From: an uncultured Rhodocyclaceae bacterium
Lineage (GTDB): Bacteria > Pseudomonadota > Gammaproteobacteria > Burkholderiales > Rhodocyclaceae
Length of the DNA: 40,046 nucleotides
Reading direction: 5' to 3'
Assembly: GCA_937892345.1 (NCBI GenBank)
Contig: CALAGF010000174.1
Coordinates: 1 to 40,046, forward strand
A program made the translations under genes and the position numbers. Of the stretch, positions 1-9,075 are shown in pieces (within the stretch, counting starts at the first letter, position 1; the number at the start of each line of letters is the position of its first letter). Below the pieces are notes generated by a model. The model ran no database searches. It had not been told where the DNA came from and saw only the letters and a program-made list of their open reading frames with translations.

Positions 1-99
1 GTCCTCGTGTCATGCATGCGCAAGTCGATGGCGGCACTGGCATAATCCGGCGATGAGAACAAATGCGGGTCCTAGCCCGCCTGGACGAGGGGGAGTTCT
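1..99. other. Leader region of the DabA operon
   Basis: No complete gene fits here. A plus-frame reading from base 1 ends at TAA 43-45 and could be the tail of an upstream gene, but it is too short to identify. CATAAT at 41-46 resembles a -10 box without a clear -35. An interrupted inverted repeat (GCGGG 65-69, CCCGC 76-80) lies just before the GA-rich ribosome-binding site at about 87-94. Confidence 0.3.
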
Positions 100-1560
100 T
101 TGCTGAAGGCGCTGTTGTTCATGCCTGTCGTCGGAGCCGTGCTGCTCGGCGTGTTGCCGCCCCGTCTGGCGCGCTGGCAGTGGCCGCTGGCGTTGATCGT
201 TGCTGTGAGTTGCGTTGGCATGGCAGGCGCGCTCCTCTGGCACTTTGATCCTGCTGGCGCAAGCATCCAGTTTTTTGACAGCAGGGCGTGGAATGCTCGC
301 CTGGGCTCAAGCTTTGCGCTGGGGGTGGACGGCATTTCCCTTGCCATGCTGGTGTTGACCGCAGTATTGACGCTGGCAGCGGTTCTGGTTTCACGCGATA
401 TGGCAAAAGCAGGGCGCCTTTACTACGTGTTGTTGATGCTTCTTGAGTCAGCCATGTTTGGCGTTTTTTCCGCCCGGGACTGGTCCTTGTTCTACGTATT
501 CTGGGAGGCGACGTTGTTGCCCCTGTTTTTCCTGATCGACCGGCTGGGTGGCGTCAATCGCCAAAGCGCTGCGCTCAATTTCTTTCTGTACACGCTGGGT
601 GGCTCGGTGTTCATGCTGGTGGCCCTGCTCTTTCTCTATGATGCTGCGCCGGGACACAGCTTTGCCATGCTGGACATGGCCGAGGGGGGGCGTTCACTGT
701 CGCTGAACATGCAGTTGCTTATTTTTGCCGGCCTGTTCATCGGTTTTGCCGTGAAGATGCCGGTCGTGCCGCTGCATGGCTGGTTGCCTCTGGCACACGT
801 CGAGGCACCGGGCCCGGTGTCACTGCTGCTCTCCGGCGTGCTGTTGAAGATGGGGGCCTACGGCTTGATCCGGGCGCTGGAAACCTTGCCGGATGCCTTT
901 GTGCACGTACAGGGCTGGTTGGCCTTGCTCGGCTTCGTCAGCCTGCTCTACGGCAGTTTGTTGTCCTGGCGCCAGCAGGACTTGAAGGCGATGGTGGCCT
1001 ACGCATCGATTGCGCATATGGGGCTGGTGCTGCTCGGTATCGCCACGATGAACGCGGCGGGCTTGCGCGGCGCGCTGATTCAGATGGTGGCGCATGGTTT
1101 GGCCGCCGGTTTGCTCTTTCTTCTGGTCGGTGCACTTTACGAAAGGACGCACTCGCGCGATCTGGCTGACTATGCCGGTGCCGGAACACGCTTGCCCCGT
1201 TTCGCCGCGATGATGAGTTTTGCCCTGTTGGCGGCGGCAGGTTTGCCCGGGAGCGCCGGTTTTGTTGCTGAACTGTATGTCCTGCTCGGCGTCTGGCCGC
1301 AATGGTCTGGCTGGGTGATCTGCCTGGGTTTGGCAATGTTGGTCAGCGCAGCGGCGTCCTTGCGGGTGATGGGGCTATTCAACCGTGCGGCACCGGATGT
1401 GCCCGGCAAGGCACATGCCGTGAGCGACCTGAGCCATACGGAATGGCTGGCGGCAGCCGGCTTGGCACTGCCGATTGTGGCGCTGGGGGTCTGGCCCCAG
1501 CCGCTCTTGTCGCTGCTGGACGGCGGTGTCGCCCGAATCGTGGCCTTGTTTGCCTCATGA
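100..1560 (+). CDS. NuoM/MrpD-like proton-translocating membrane subunit, first gene of the DabA operon
   Basis: A 486-residue, very hydrophobic protein of the complex I/Mrp antiporter family (PF00361). The charged residues used for proton transfer in NuoM are all present: E136 in an FWE motif (TM5), K219 in AVKMPVVPLHGWLP (TM7), K250 in LLKMGAYG (TM8) and E391 after GLPGSAGF (TM12). The start is TTG, chosen because a strong GA-rich ribosome-binding site lies just upstream and no better in-frame start exists. Its stop overlaps the dabA start by 4 bp (ATGA), so the two are probably translationally coupled. No nuoA-K or small mrp genes are in view, so a role in respiratory complex I or an Mrp antiporter is less likely than a role with DabA. 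Confidence 0.85.
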   Translation: MLKALLFMPVVGAVLLGVLPPRLARWQWPLALIVAVSCVGMAGALLWHFDPAGASIQFFDSRAWNARLGSSFALGVDGISLAMLVLTAVLTLAAVLVSRDMAKAGRLYYVLLMLLESAMFGVFSARDWSLFYVFWEATLLPLFFLIDRLGGVNRQSAALNFFLYTLGGSVFMLVALLFLYDAAPGHSFAMLDMAEGGRSLSLNMQLLIFAGLFIGFAVKMPVVPLHGWLPLAHVEAPGPVSLLLSGVLLKMGAYGLIRALETLPDAFVHVQGWLALLGFVSLLYGSLLSWRQQDLKAMVAYASIAHMGLVLLGIATMNAAGLRGALIQMVAHGLAAGLLFLLVGALYERTHSRDLADYAGAGTRLPRFAAMMSFALLAAAGLPGSAGFVAELYVLLGVWPQWSGWVICLGLAMLVSAAASLRVMGLFNRAAPDVPGKAHAVSDLSHTEWLAAAGLALPIVALGVWPQPLLSLLDGGVARIVALFAS

Positions 1561-4500
1561 GCGGCGCACACGACATGCCGAAGGGCAGCCTTGCGGCGCG
1601 TATCGGCGAATGGATTGCGCATCTGTCGCATATTTTGCCGGCGCAGGCGCCGATCCGCGATTTTGTCCATCACAACACCCTGCACGGCTTCCAGCATCTG
1701 CCTTTCCATGAAGCGCTGGTAGCCGCACAGCGCTTATCCGGGGCCCGCATCTACTGGCCGGAGTCGCGCTTTCGTGAAGCCTTTGCAGCCGGGCGGATCA
1801 CGCGTCAGGATTTGGCGCTTGCGCTCGACGAACTGGACTTGCCTGCGCTAGAAGCGCCGGTAGCCTTTGGACTCAGTCGCCGCGATCTGCTGATTGCTTC
1901 CTTGCTGGCCGGCGAGGACGTGGATTGTCAGGCGGCGGATCACTGGCGAGATGCTGAAGGTCTGATCGATCATCCGGCGCTTTTTGCCCGTTGTCAGGCG
2001 TTGACCGCAGCGAGCCAGCCCAGCGCCACCGACTGGCAGGCACTGGCGCGCCAGCGCTGGCTGGCCTGTTGGCAAACCGTCGGCCGGCAACGCAGCTTGC
2101 GTGCGCTGTTGGCCCATCTTTCCGGCGAGGATGTGCTGGCGCGCGTGCGGGTTGTTTTGCAGCGCCACCTGGCCGCCCATCTGGACATGGGCATGGCCGC
2201 ATGGTCAAACCCGCAGCGACAGGGCGGATTTCTGGCCGCCTGGAAGGCGTGCGCCGGACTGGATCTGGCTTGGGAGCTTGACGAGTTGCCAGGCATCCGC
2301 GATGAAATCCATCAGTTGCCCGACGACCCGCTGGCCTTGCTGGCCGAGGCCTTGCCGGCCTTGTGTCCCGACGAAACGCTCTGGCAGGCGTGGATTGAAG
2401 CACTGGCGCTTGAATTGCCGGGCTGGTCAGGGATGTTCCTCTGGCACGATCAGCACCCGGGTCGCGTTACGGCGCCGGTGGCGATGATTGACTATCTGGC
2501 GGTACGGGTTTTCCTCGAACAGCAGTTATGCGCCGACCTGATGCGCCGGCTGACCGGGCAGGCCGGATCGCTGGAGGATTTGCGCGATTACTATCTGGCA
2601 CATCCGGCGGAATTTCTGGTGCGTGATGCGCTGGCGCGCGGGGATTTGCCCGAAGCCTTGCTGGCACGGGCTGCTGCGCTGGTTGCCAATGCGCTTGAGG
2701 GGCATGCCGGGGATGGCTGGTTGGTGCTGGCACCGGAAATCGCCGAGGCAGAAGCCTTGAGCCAACCTACGGCTGCCGGGCGCCTTTACCGCGTGTTGCT
2801 GGCTTGTGGGCCGGCAAGCGTGGAAAAGTGCCTGAACGCCGGGTCGACCGCTGAAGCCCAGCGTTTTCTCGCGGAGGCGGCGATGCTGGATGCCGCGCAG
2901 CGCGGTCAGGTCTGGCTGGCGGCTTATGAAGCGAATTACCGCGAGTCCTTGTTCGCCGCGCTTGCCGTGCGTTCGGCACACCCGCTGATGACCCAAACGC
3001 CTGCAGCGCAGGTGGTCTGCTGCATGGATGATCGAGAGGAAGGGACGCGTCGGCATCTGGAAGAAGTTGCACCGGAGATCGAGACTTTCGGTGCGGCCGG
3101 TTTTTTTGGCGTGGTGATGTACTGGCAAGGACTGAACGATGCGGCGCGAACTGCGCTGTGTCCAGTGGTTGTGACGCCGCAACATCTGGTCAGGGAAATG
3201 CCTGCTGCCGGGCAGGATGTCCGGCATGTGCGCCAACAGGCTCGCCGTGAATATCGCTTGCTCTGGCGCGAACGCCTGTACCAAGGTACGCGGCGCTCGC
3301 CGCTGCTTGGGCCGTTGTTGGGGAGTCTGGCGGCGATACCCGCGCTTGGCGCGCTGGCTGCCAATCTCTGGGCGCCGGGCTGGTTTGGACAAAGCGCCCG
3401 GCGCTGGCGTCAGGGTTTCGATGGCGTCGTCGCCACCCGCCTCACGCTCAACCGGGAGGCTTTGCCAGCAGCGGTTTTGCCGGATGCGGTGCAAGCCGGT
3501 TTCAGCGATCAGGAGCAGGTCGACCGCGTGGAAAACTTCCTGCGCATGATCGGTCTGACCCAGGCTTTTGCCCCCTTGGTGCTGATGTTCGGCCACGGTT
3601 CATCCAGCCATAACAATCCGCATCAGTCGGCCTACGATTGCGGCGCCTGTTCCGGTCGACACGGCGGTCCCAATGCCCGGGTGTTCGCGGCCATGGCCAA
3701 TCGTCCCGAAGTACGCAGCGGATTGGCTGCGAGAGGCATCGAGATACCGGATGGCTGCTGGTTCATCGCCGCAGAGCACGATACCTGTGATGACGGGATC
3801 GAATGGTATGACCTCGAGCAAGTGCCCGCCGCTCTTCAAGGCCCACTTGAACGCTTGCTCGGACAAATGGCGGAGGCGTGCCGGCGCCACGCGGCAGAGC
3901 GCTGCCGCCGACTTGCCTCGGCGCCGACGCGGCCGACCCCGTGGCTGGCCCGTCGCCATGTGGCCGGGCGAGCGCAGGATATTTCTCAGGCGCGGCCGGA
4001 ACTGGGCCATGCAACCAATGCCGCGGCCTTTATCGGTCGGCGGAGCATGAGCCGAGGGCTGTTTCTTGATCGCCGGGTGTTTCTCATTTCCTACGATCCG
4101 GCGCAGGATTTGGAGGGGGCTATTGTCGAGGGCATCCTGCTGGCAGCCGGACCCGTGGGGGCGGGCATTTCGCTGGAATACTATTTTTCCAGCGTGGACA
4201 ACGAGCGCTTCGGCTGCGGCTCCAAGGTCACCCACAATCTCACCGGCTTGTTCGGCGTGATGGAAGGCGCGGAGTCGGACCTGCGTACCGGCTTGCCGTT
4301 GCAGATGATCGAAATTCACGAGCCGATGCGACTTTTGGTGGTGGTCGAGCAGACCCGCGAGGTGCTGGCTGCGATTCTGGCGCGTCAGCCGGCCCTGCAG
4401 GAACTGGTGGGCAAGGCCTGGATCATTTTGGCTGCCCGGCATCCGTTGACCGGTGCACTGAGCCGCTATTGCCCGCGTCGGGGTTGGCTGGACTGGACTG

Positions 4501-4595
4501 GTACTGCGGTGTTGCCGCAAGTGGCTCATTCCGAGGCCTGGTTTGCCGGCGAAACCGGCCCCTTGCCGCCGGCCTGGTTGAGGGAATGCACATGA
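1557..4595 (+). CDS. dabA: DabA-type inorganic carbon pump subunit (DUF2309/UPF0753)
   Basis: A 1012-residue protein of family PF10070. DabA, studied in Halothiobacillus, is a zinc protein thought to hydrate CO2 to bicarbonate in an energy-coupled way. Its beta-carbonic-anhydrase-like site is visible: C489 and D491 in CMDDR (a CxDxR motif), H680 in FGHGSS and C695 in DCGACSG. The 15-residue H-to-C spacing matches H524/C539 of the characterised DabA2 as I recall it. The reading frame stays open upstream to 1302, but ATG 1557 overlaps the preceding stop and gives the usual N-terminus (RDFVHHNTLHGFQ at about residues 33-45). The C-terminal part has further conserved stretches, such as ISLEYYFSSVDNERFGCGSK. 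The next gene also starts inside its stop codon. The assignment is strong; substrate direction and partners are inferred. Confidence 0.92.
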   Translation: MSGAHDMPKGSLAARIGEWIAHLSHILPAQAPIRDFVHHNTLHGFQHLPFHEALVAAQRLSGARIYWPESRFREAFAAGRITRQDLALALDELDLPALEAPVAFGLSRRDLLIASLLAGEDVDCQAADHWRDAEGLIDHPALFARCQALTAASQPSATDWQALARQRWLACWQTVGRQRSLRALLAHLSGEDVLARVRVVLQRHLAAHLDMGMAAWSNPQRQGGFLAAWKACAGLDLAWELDELPGIRDEIHQLPDDPLALLAEALPALCPDETLWQAWIEALALELPGWSGMFLWHDQHPGRVTAPVAMIDYLAVRVFLEQQLCADLMRRLTGQAGSLEDLRDYYLAHPAEFLVRDALARGDLPEALLARAAALVANALEGHAGDGWLVLAPEIAEAEALSQPTAAGRLYRVLLACGPASVEKCLNAGSTAEAQRFLAEAAMLDAAQRGQVWLAAYEANYRESLFAALAVRSAHPLMTQTPAAQVVCCMDDREEGTRRHLEEVAPEIETFGAAGFFGVVMYWQGLNDAARTALCPVVVTPQHLVREMPAAGQDVRHVRQQARREYRLLWRERLYQGTRRSPLLGPLLGSLAAIPALGALAANLWAPGWFGQSARRWRQGFDGVVATRLTLNREALPAAVLPDAVQAGFSDQEQVDRVENFLRMIGLTQAFAPLVLMFGHGSSSHNNPHQSAYDCGACSGRHGGPNARVFAAMANRPEVRSGLAARGIEIPDGCWFIAAEHDTCDDGIEWYDLEQVPAALQGPLERLLGQMAEACRRHAAERCRRLASAPTRPTPWLARRHVAGRAQDISQARPELGHATNAAAFIGRRSMSRGLFLDRRVFLISYDPAQDLEGAIVEGILLAAGPVGAGISLEYYFSSVDNERFGCGSKVTHNLTGLFGVMEGAESDLRTGLPLQMIEIHEPMRLLVVVEQTREVLAAILARQPALQELVGKAWIILAARHPLTGALSRYCPRRGWLDWTGTAVLPQVAHSEAWFAGETGPLPPAWLRECT

Positions 4596-6115
4596 TGGAA
4601 ATCGCTCGCGACTTGCCGCAACTGGCCTGGCTGATCCCGGTCTTGCCCTTGTTGGCCTCGCTGCTGATTGGCGCGCGTGTCTTGCTTGGCTGGGGGCAGG
4701 GCGACGCGGCCGAGAAGCGCACTGCCGTGCTGCTCGCGCTGGCTTGCTGGGTCAGCCTGTTGCTGCTGCTGGCCATCGATCTGTCCGTCCTCTGGCTGGG
4801 CTGGCCTGGACATCATGTTCATGCACGCTGGTTTGCCGCGGATCACTGGCAGGGCAACTTTTCCTTGTTGCTTGATGCGCTGTCACTGCCGCTTGGGACA
4901 CTGGTTGCACTGATTGGTCTGTTGGTCGTCCGCTTTTCGACGAATTATCTGCACCGCGAACCCGGTTATCACCGGTTTTTCATCATTCTTGCCTTCTTCC
5001 TGTCCGGTATCCAGTGTGTGCTGTTGTCTGGGAACGGCCTGCTCGCCTTTGTTGGCTGGGAGATGTGCGGTGTTTCGTCCTTTCTGCTGATTGCGTATGC
5101 CTGGCATCGCCCGATTGCCACCGGCAACGCCCTGTTTGCCTTCATCAGCAACCGGGCCGGCGATGCCGGGCTATTGTTTGGCCTCGGCCTGGCCGGTTTC
5201 TGGCTGGGCAGTTTCGAATGGCCGGATCTGCTGGCCGCCCGACTGCCGCTGGTGGATCTGCGTGTGCTGGCGCTGGGTTTTGTGCTCGCGGCCTGCGCCA
5301 AGTCGGCGCAATTGCCCTTCTCGCCCTGGATTGCCCGGGCGCTTGAGGGGCCGACACCTTCATCGGCCATTTTTTATGGTGCGGTGCTGGTGCACGCCGG
5401 GGTATTCCTGATGCTGCGCCTGCATCCGCTGTTGTCACAGGTGCCTGACGTGATGGCCGGCCTGCTGCTGCTCGGGCTACTGACTGCGGCCTATGCATGG
5501 CTGTGCAGTCTGGTGCAGACCGATGTGAAGTCGGCGCTGATTTTTGCCACCCTGTTTCAGGTGAGCCTGATGTTTGCGGCCATTGGCGCCGGCTGGACGA
5601 TGCTCGCAACGGTCCACCTCTGCCTGCATGCCGGCTGGCGTACCTGGCAATTCCTGCTGGCGCCGTCCTGGCTGACCCTGACCCGCGATCGCCCAGCCCC
5701 CCCGCCTTCCTGGCTGCGTCACAGCGTACTGCTCTACAACGCGGCGCTGCAGCGATTCTGGGTGGACAAGCTGGCCGGCACCTTGTTGGCGGCGCCGACA
5801 CTGGCGATTGCCCGCGATGTGCGCGCGCTGGAGGAAAAGTTTATCGACCGGGCAATTGGTGAGGTGGGTCGGGGGCGGCCGGTTCAACCCGATCGACCGC
5901 TGGTTCGTGCCGATGGCTTGGGCGGGCGACTGCTGGCGACCCTGGCCGATTTTTTACAGCAGATTGAAAACCGCCTGCTGCTGCGCGCCCGCGACAGCGT
6001 CGTGCAACGATTGTTGCGTGAGGCGGGTATCGGCTTGCAGACACTCGAAGCACTGCTGGAGCAACCGCGTTATCTGATGATGGCCGTGATGGCCACCTTC
6101 GTGGTGATTCTTTGA
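4592..6115 (+). CDS. DabB/NuoL-like membrane subunit, short form
   Basis: A 507-residue NuoL-family protein and the best candidate for the DabB partner of DabA. The NuoL-type signature SNRAGDAGLLFG is at about 187-198. E157 (FVGWEM) and K237 (CAKSAQLPFSPW) occupy the TM5 and TM7 ion-transfer positions, and the TM8 position is H268 (VHAGVF). After the segment around DVKSALIFATLFQVSLM the usual second half, with the TM12 charged residue, is missing. The chain goes directly into a NuoL-like C-terminal region (FWVDKLAGTLLAAP, then EEKFIDRAIG) and a final hydrophobic helix. ATG 4592 is chosen because it overlaps the dabA stop with an AGGG sequence upstream; ATG 4586 and 4595 are alternatives. Known dab loci usually place dabB before dabA, so the order here is reversed. 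Confidence 0.85.
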   Translation: MMEIARDLPQLAWLIPVLPLLASLLIGARVLLGWGQGDAAEKRTAVLLALACWVSLLLLLAIDLSVLWLGWPGHHVHARWFAADHWQGNFSLLLDALSLPLGTLVALIGLLVVRFSTNYLHREPGYHRFFIILAFFLSGIQCVLLSGNGLLAFVGWEMCGVSSFLLIAYAWHRPIATGNALFAFISNRAGDAGLLFGLGLAGFWLGSFEWPDLLAARLPLVDLRVLALGFVLAACAKSAQLPFSPWIARALEGPTPSSAIFYGAVLVHAGVFLMLRLHPLLSQVPDVMAGLLLLGLLTAAYAWLCSLVQTDVKSALIFATLFQVSLMFAAIGAGWTMLATVHLCLHAGWRTWQFLLAPSWLTLTRDRPAPPPSWLRHSVLLYNAALQRFWVDKLAGTLLAAPTLAIARDVRALEEKFIDRAIGEVGRGRPVQPDRPLVRADGLGGRLLATLADFLQQIENRLLLRARDSVVQRLLREAGIGLQTLEALLEQPRYLMMAVMATFVVIL

Positions 6116-7614
6116 TGAACGGGATGAGTGAAATTTTCTGGCAGCAGCAGGTCAATTTGCCGTTGCTTGCCTTGTTGCAGTTGCTGCCGCTGCTGGGTGC
6201 TGCGGTGGTTTTTGCACTGCGCGAGCGGTGGACCGCAGTACTGGTGGGCAAGCTGTTTGCGCTTGCCGAGCTGCTGCTGGCGATTCGTGCCGTAACCCTG
6301 ATCGATCCCTTGAACCCGGCACTGCAACTGGCCGAGCGACTCGGATGGTTCGGCTATCACGCAGCGGTCGACGGCATCAGTGCGGTGTTTTTGCTGCTCG
6401 CCGCCTTGTTGACCCTGTTGATGACCCTGTATGGCATGAGTCGCGGGATGATTTCGCCAGGCCGCTTGTTTGCCGTGCTCTTGCTGGCCGAGGCCGGGTT
6501 GGTCGGCATGTTGCTCACCTTGAACATTGCCTGGTTTGCCGCGTTTTCCGCCCTCGAATTGTGGGCGGTGATTTATTTGCTCCGGCGCTGGGCCAGTTCG
6601 CGGGCCGAAATTCAGGCGCTGGCACGCTTCATTCAATATCAAGGTTTTGGCTGGGCGCTGTTTGTGGCGGGATGCTTCGTGCTGGGCTGGGGGCATGCCG
6701 AGGCCACCGGCGGACGCTGGAGCTTCGACTTGCTGGAACTGAGCGGCGCCGTGCCGGCCGGCAAATTCCAGACGGCTGCCTTTTATCTGCTGTTCTACGG
6801 GCTGGCGGTGCGCACGCCGCTATTTCCCTTGCACGGCTGGTTGCCCAACATGGCTCAGCATGGCTTGATCGCTGTGGCACCGGCGCTGATGGTCGGGGTC
6901 AAGGTGGGCATCTACGGCATGTTCCGTTTTGTTTTGCCGCTGACGCCGGATGCCGTACTGGTCTGGCAACCGTATGTGGTCGGTTTTGCCATGGCGGGGG
7001 TATTTTTTACCGCTGCATTGGCCTTTTTGCAGACCAATTTGCGCCGCTTGCTGGCTTTTGCCGTGGTCAGTCATACCAGTCTGGTGGTGATCGGCCTGTT
7101 CAGTCTGCATGAATCGGGGATTCAGGGCAGCATGCTGCTGGCGGCCAACTTTGGTCTGGCGGTCACCGGGATGTGGTTCATCGTGGGTTTTGTGTTCCGG
7201 CGTACCGGCACGACCGAGCTGGATGAGTTGTCCGGACTGTTCGAGCGGATTCCTTTTCTCGCAATTTCATTCCTTGTATTCGGTCTGGCGATTGTCGGCA
7301 TGCCGGGGACGCCGGGTTTTGATGCGGCGCACTTGGTGCTGGAGGCCGCCATCGATCGCTTTGGGGCGCTTTCCACGGTGGCGACTGCGCTGGGTAACGT
7401 GGCGGCGGCCGGTTTCCTGCTCTGGGGGTTTCAACGCGCTTTTCTGTCACAGGCAAGTGGCGCTGCGCAAGATGTGGATCGGACGCTGGCGATGGAATAC
7501 GCCGTGTGTGGCGTGGCATTGGCGGCTTTGCTGGCCATTGGCTTCTTTACCGAGCCGTGGCTGTATTTGACCGAGACCGCCAGTCAGGTGGCGGCGGGGA
7601 GGTTTGTCCGATGA
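6115..7614 (+). CDS. Divergent NuoM-like membrane subunit with altered charged residues
   Basis: A 499-residue polytopic protein of the same antiporter family. It keeps E148 (FSALELW, TM5) and K263 (VGVKVGIYG, TM8). The TM7 lysine is arginine (R233 in AVRTPLFPLHGWLP), and the TM12 acidic position after GMPGTPGF is replaced (DAAHLV). This may be a pump with changed coupling or a structural subunit. TTG 6112 is also in frame, but ATG 6115 shares one base with the preceding stop and is preferred. It ends in an ATGA overlap with the next gene, so all five genes probably share one transcript. Confidence 0.8.
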   Translation: MNGMSEIFWQQQVNLPLLALLQLLPLLGAAVVFALRERWTAVLVGKLFALAELLLAIRAVTLIDPLNPALQLAERLGWFGYHAAVDGISAVFLLLAALLTLLMTLYGMSRGMISPGRLFAVLLLAEAGLVGMLLTLNIAWFAAFSALELWAVIYLLRRWASSRAEIQALARFIQYQGFGWALFVAGCFVLGWGHAEATGGRWSFDLLELSGAVPAGKFQTAAFYLLFYGLAVRTPLFPLHGWLPNMAQHGLIAVAPALMVGVKVGIYGMFRFVLPLTPDAVLVWQPYVVGFAMAGVFFTAALAFLQTNLRRLLAFAVVSHTSLVVIGLFSLHESGIQGSMLLAANFGLAVTGMWFIVGFVFRRTGTTELDELSGLFERIPFLAISFLVFGLAIVGMPGTPGFDAAHLVLEAAIDRFGALSTVATALGNVAAAGFLLWGFQRAFLSQASGAAQDVDRTLAMEYAVCGVALAALLAIGFFTEPWLYLTETASQVAAGRFVR

Positions 7615-9068
7615 GCCAGTTGCTGCTGCCGATGTTGTTGCTGGCCCCCTTGCTCGGGATTGTCGTTGTCTGGCTGTTGCCGGCACGCCTGAGTCGCTGG
7701 GCCTGCCTGGGGGCGATGCTGCTGGTGCTTTTTCTGGCGGTGGTCGTACTGTTTGCCTATGACCCGGCGGGCAGCCGCTTTCAATTGCTGGCAAGCCGTC
7801 CCTGGTTGCCGGGTATCGGGGTGAATTGGACTGTGGCGGTCGACGGCTTGGCCGTGCTTTTTTTGCCGGCGACTGCACTGCTGTTTCTCGGTGTACTGGT
7901 GGCCTTCTGGCAGGATGCCGGGGCCAATCCCCGGCGTTGTTTCAGCAGTGTGTTGCTGTTGCTGTTTGCCATGTTGGGTGTGTTTTCTGCGGTCGAACTG
8001 ATTTTGTTCTTTGTTTTCTGGGAGCTGACCCTGCTGCCCATCTATTTTCTGCTGGTCGGGCGAGGCGTAGTGGCGGATGCCCCCGGGGTTGCTGCCCGCT
8101 ATGTGCTGATCATGCTGGCGGGCGGCATTCCCCTGTTGATCGCCTTCGTCATGCTGGCCGGCGCGCATCCGGTGCCGGTGTTCGACTTGCCGGCGCTACT
8201 GGCACGGCCGGCAGACCCGGCAATCCAGCGCGTGGCCTTTGTCCTGATGCTGATCGGTTTTGCCTTGAAGGTGCCGCTGGTACCGCTGCATACCTGGTTG
8301 CCGCAGTTTGCGCTGGCGGCGCCCGGTTCGCTGACCGCCGTGCTGGTCGGCCTGAAGATCGGTGCCTTCGGCCTGCTGCGCTTCGCCATTCCGCTGGCGC
8401 CCCAGGCGGCGCAGGAAATGCACTGGCTGCTGGCGGGATTGGGTACCTTGACGCTGCTCTATGGCGCTGTCGGTATTTTGTCGCACAGTAATCTGCGGGT
8501 CAGTCTGGCCTATGCCAGTATTTGTCATGTCGGGCTGGCTGTGCTTGGGCTGGCAACACTGACGGCGCAGGGCGTGCAGGGCACGGTGTCCTTGTTACTC
8601 AGTTTTTCAGTCGCGACCGGTGGCGGGATGTTGCTTCTCGAATTCCTGCGCCAACGCACGGGCAGTACCGATATTCATGCGCTGGGCGGTGTTGCCCAAA
8701 GCATGCCGCTGCTGGCGACCGGCGTGCTGATCTGCGGGCTTGCCGGTGTCGGTATGCCGGGAACCAGCAGCTTTCCCGGCGAGTTCATCCTGATTCTTGC
8801 TGCATTGGATCGTTACACGGGGGCTGGCATGGCCGCACTGTTCGGCCTTTCGATTGCGGCAGGCGCTTTTCTGGCGCGCTACCGAACCGCCTTCTGGGGC
8901 CCGGCGACCCGCCCTGCGGTGCTGGCCGCCAGCGATTTGCGACCGCGTGAATGGGCGGTGCTGATTGCCTTGATCGCGATGATTGTCGGGATTGGCATCT
9001 ATCCCTCGCCGTGGATCGACTTGTTGCGCCCCGCAGCCGAAGCCTGGGCGGCCGGTATCCTGTCCTGA
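7611..9068 (+). CDS. NuoM-like proton-translocating membrane subunit, third NuoM copy
   Basis: A 485-residue antiporter-family protein with the complete set of key residues: E138 (VFWELTLLPIYF, TM5), K220 (ALKVPLVPLHTWLP, TM7), K249 (VGLKIGAFG, TM8) and E391 (SSFPGEF, TM12). It is closest in style to the first gene of the operon, suggesting duplication within the locus. ATG 7611 overlaps the previous stop by 4 bp. It is the last large gene of the operon. The product is expected in the inner membrane, next to the other NuoL/M-like subunits. Confidence 0.85.
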   Translation: MSQLLLPMLLLAPLLGIVVVWLLPARLSRWACLGAMLLVLFLAVVVLFAYDPAGSRFQLLASRPWLPGIGVNWTVAVDGLAVLFLPATALLFLGVLVAFWQDAGANPRRCFSSVLLLLFAMLGVFSAVELILFFVFWELTLLPIYFLLVGRGVVADAPGVAARYVLIMLAGGIPLLIAFVMLAGAHPVPVFDLPALLARPADPAIQRVAFVLMLIGFALKVPLVPLHTWLPQFALAAPGSLTAVLVGLKIGAFGLLRFAIPLAPQAAQEMHWLLAGLGTLTLLYGAVGILSHSNLRVSLAYASICHVGLAVLGLATLTAQGVQGTVSLLLSFSVATGGGMLLLEFLRQRTGSTDIHALGGVAQSMPLLATGVLICGLAGVGMPGTSSFPGEFILILAALDRYTGAGMAALFGLSIAAGAFLARYRTAFWGPATRPAVLAASDLRPREWAVLIALIAMIVGIGIYPSPWIDLLRPAAEAWAAGILS

Positions 9069-9075
9069 GTGGCGT

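Noticed and set aside
2526..3596. A 356-codon open frame on the minus strand
   Set aside because: It is antisense to the conserved part of dabA, including the zinc-site codons.
100..9068. Respiratory complex I or Mrp sodium/proton antiporter operon
   Set aside because: Only NuoL/M-like subunits are present; no peripheral-arm, NuoH/J/K or small Mrp genes accompany them, and DabA lies in the middle of the run.
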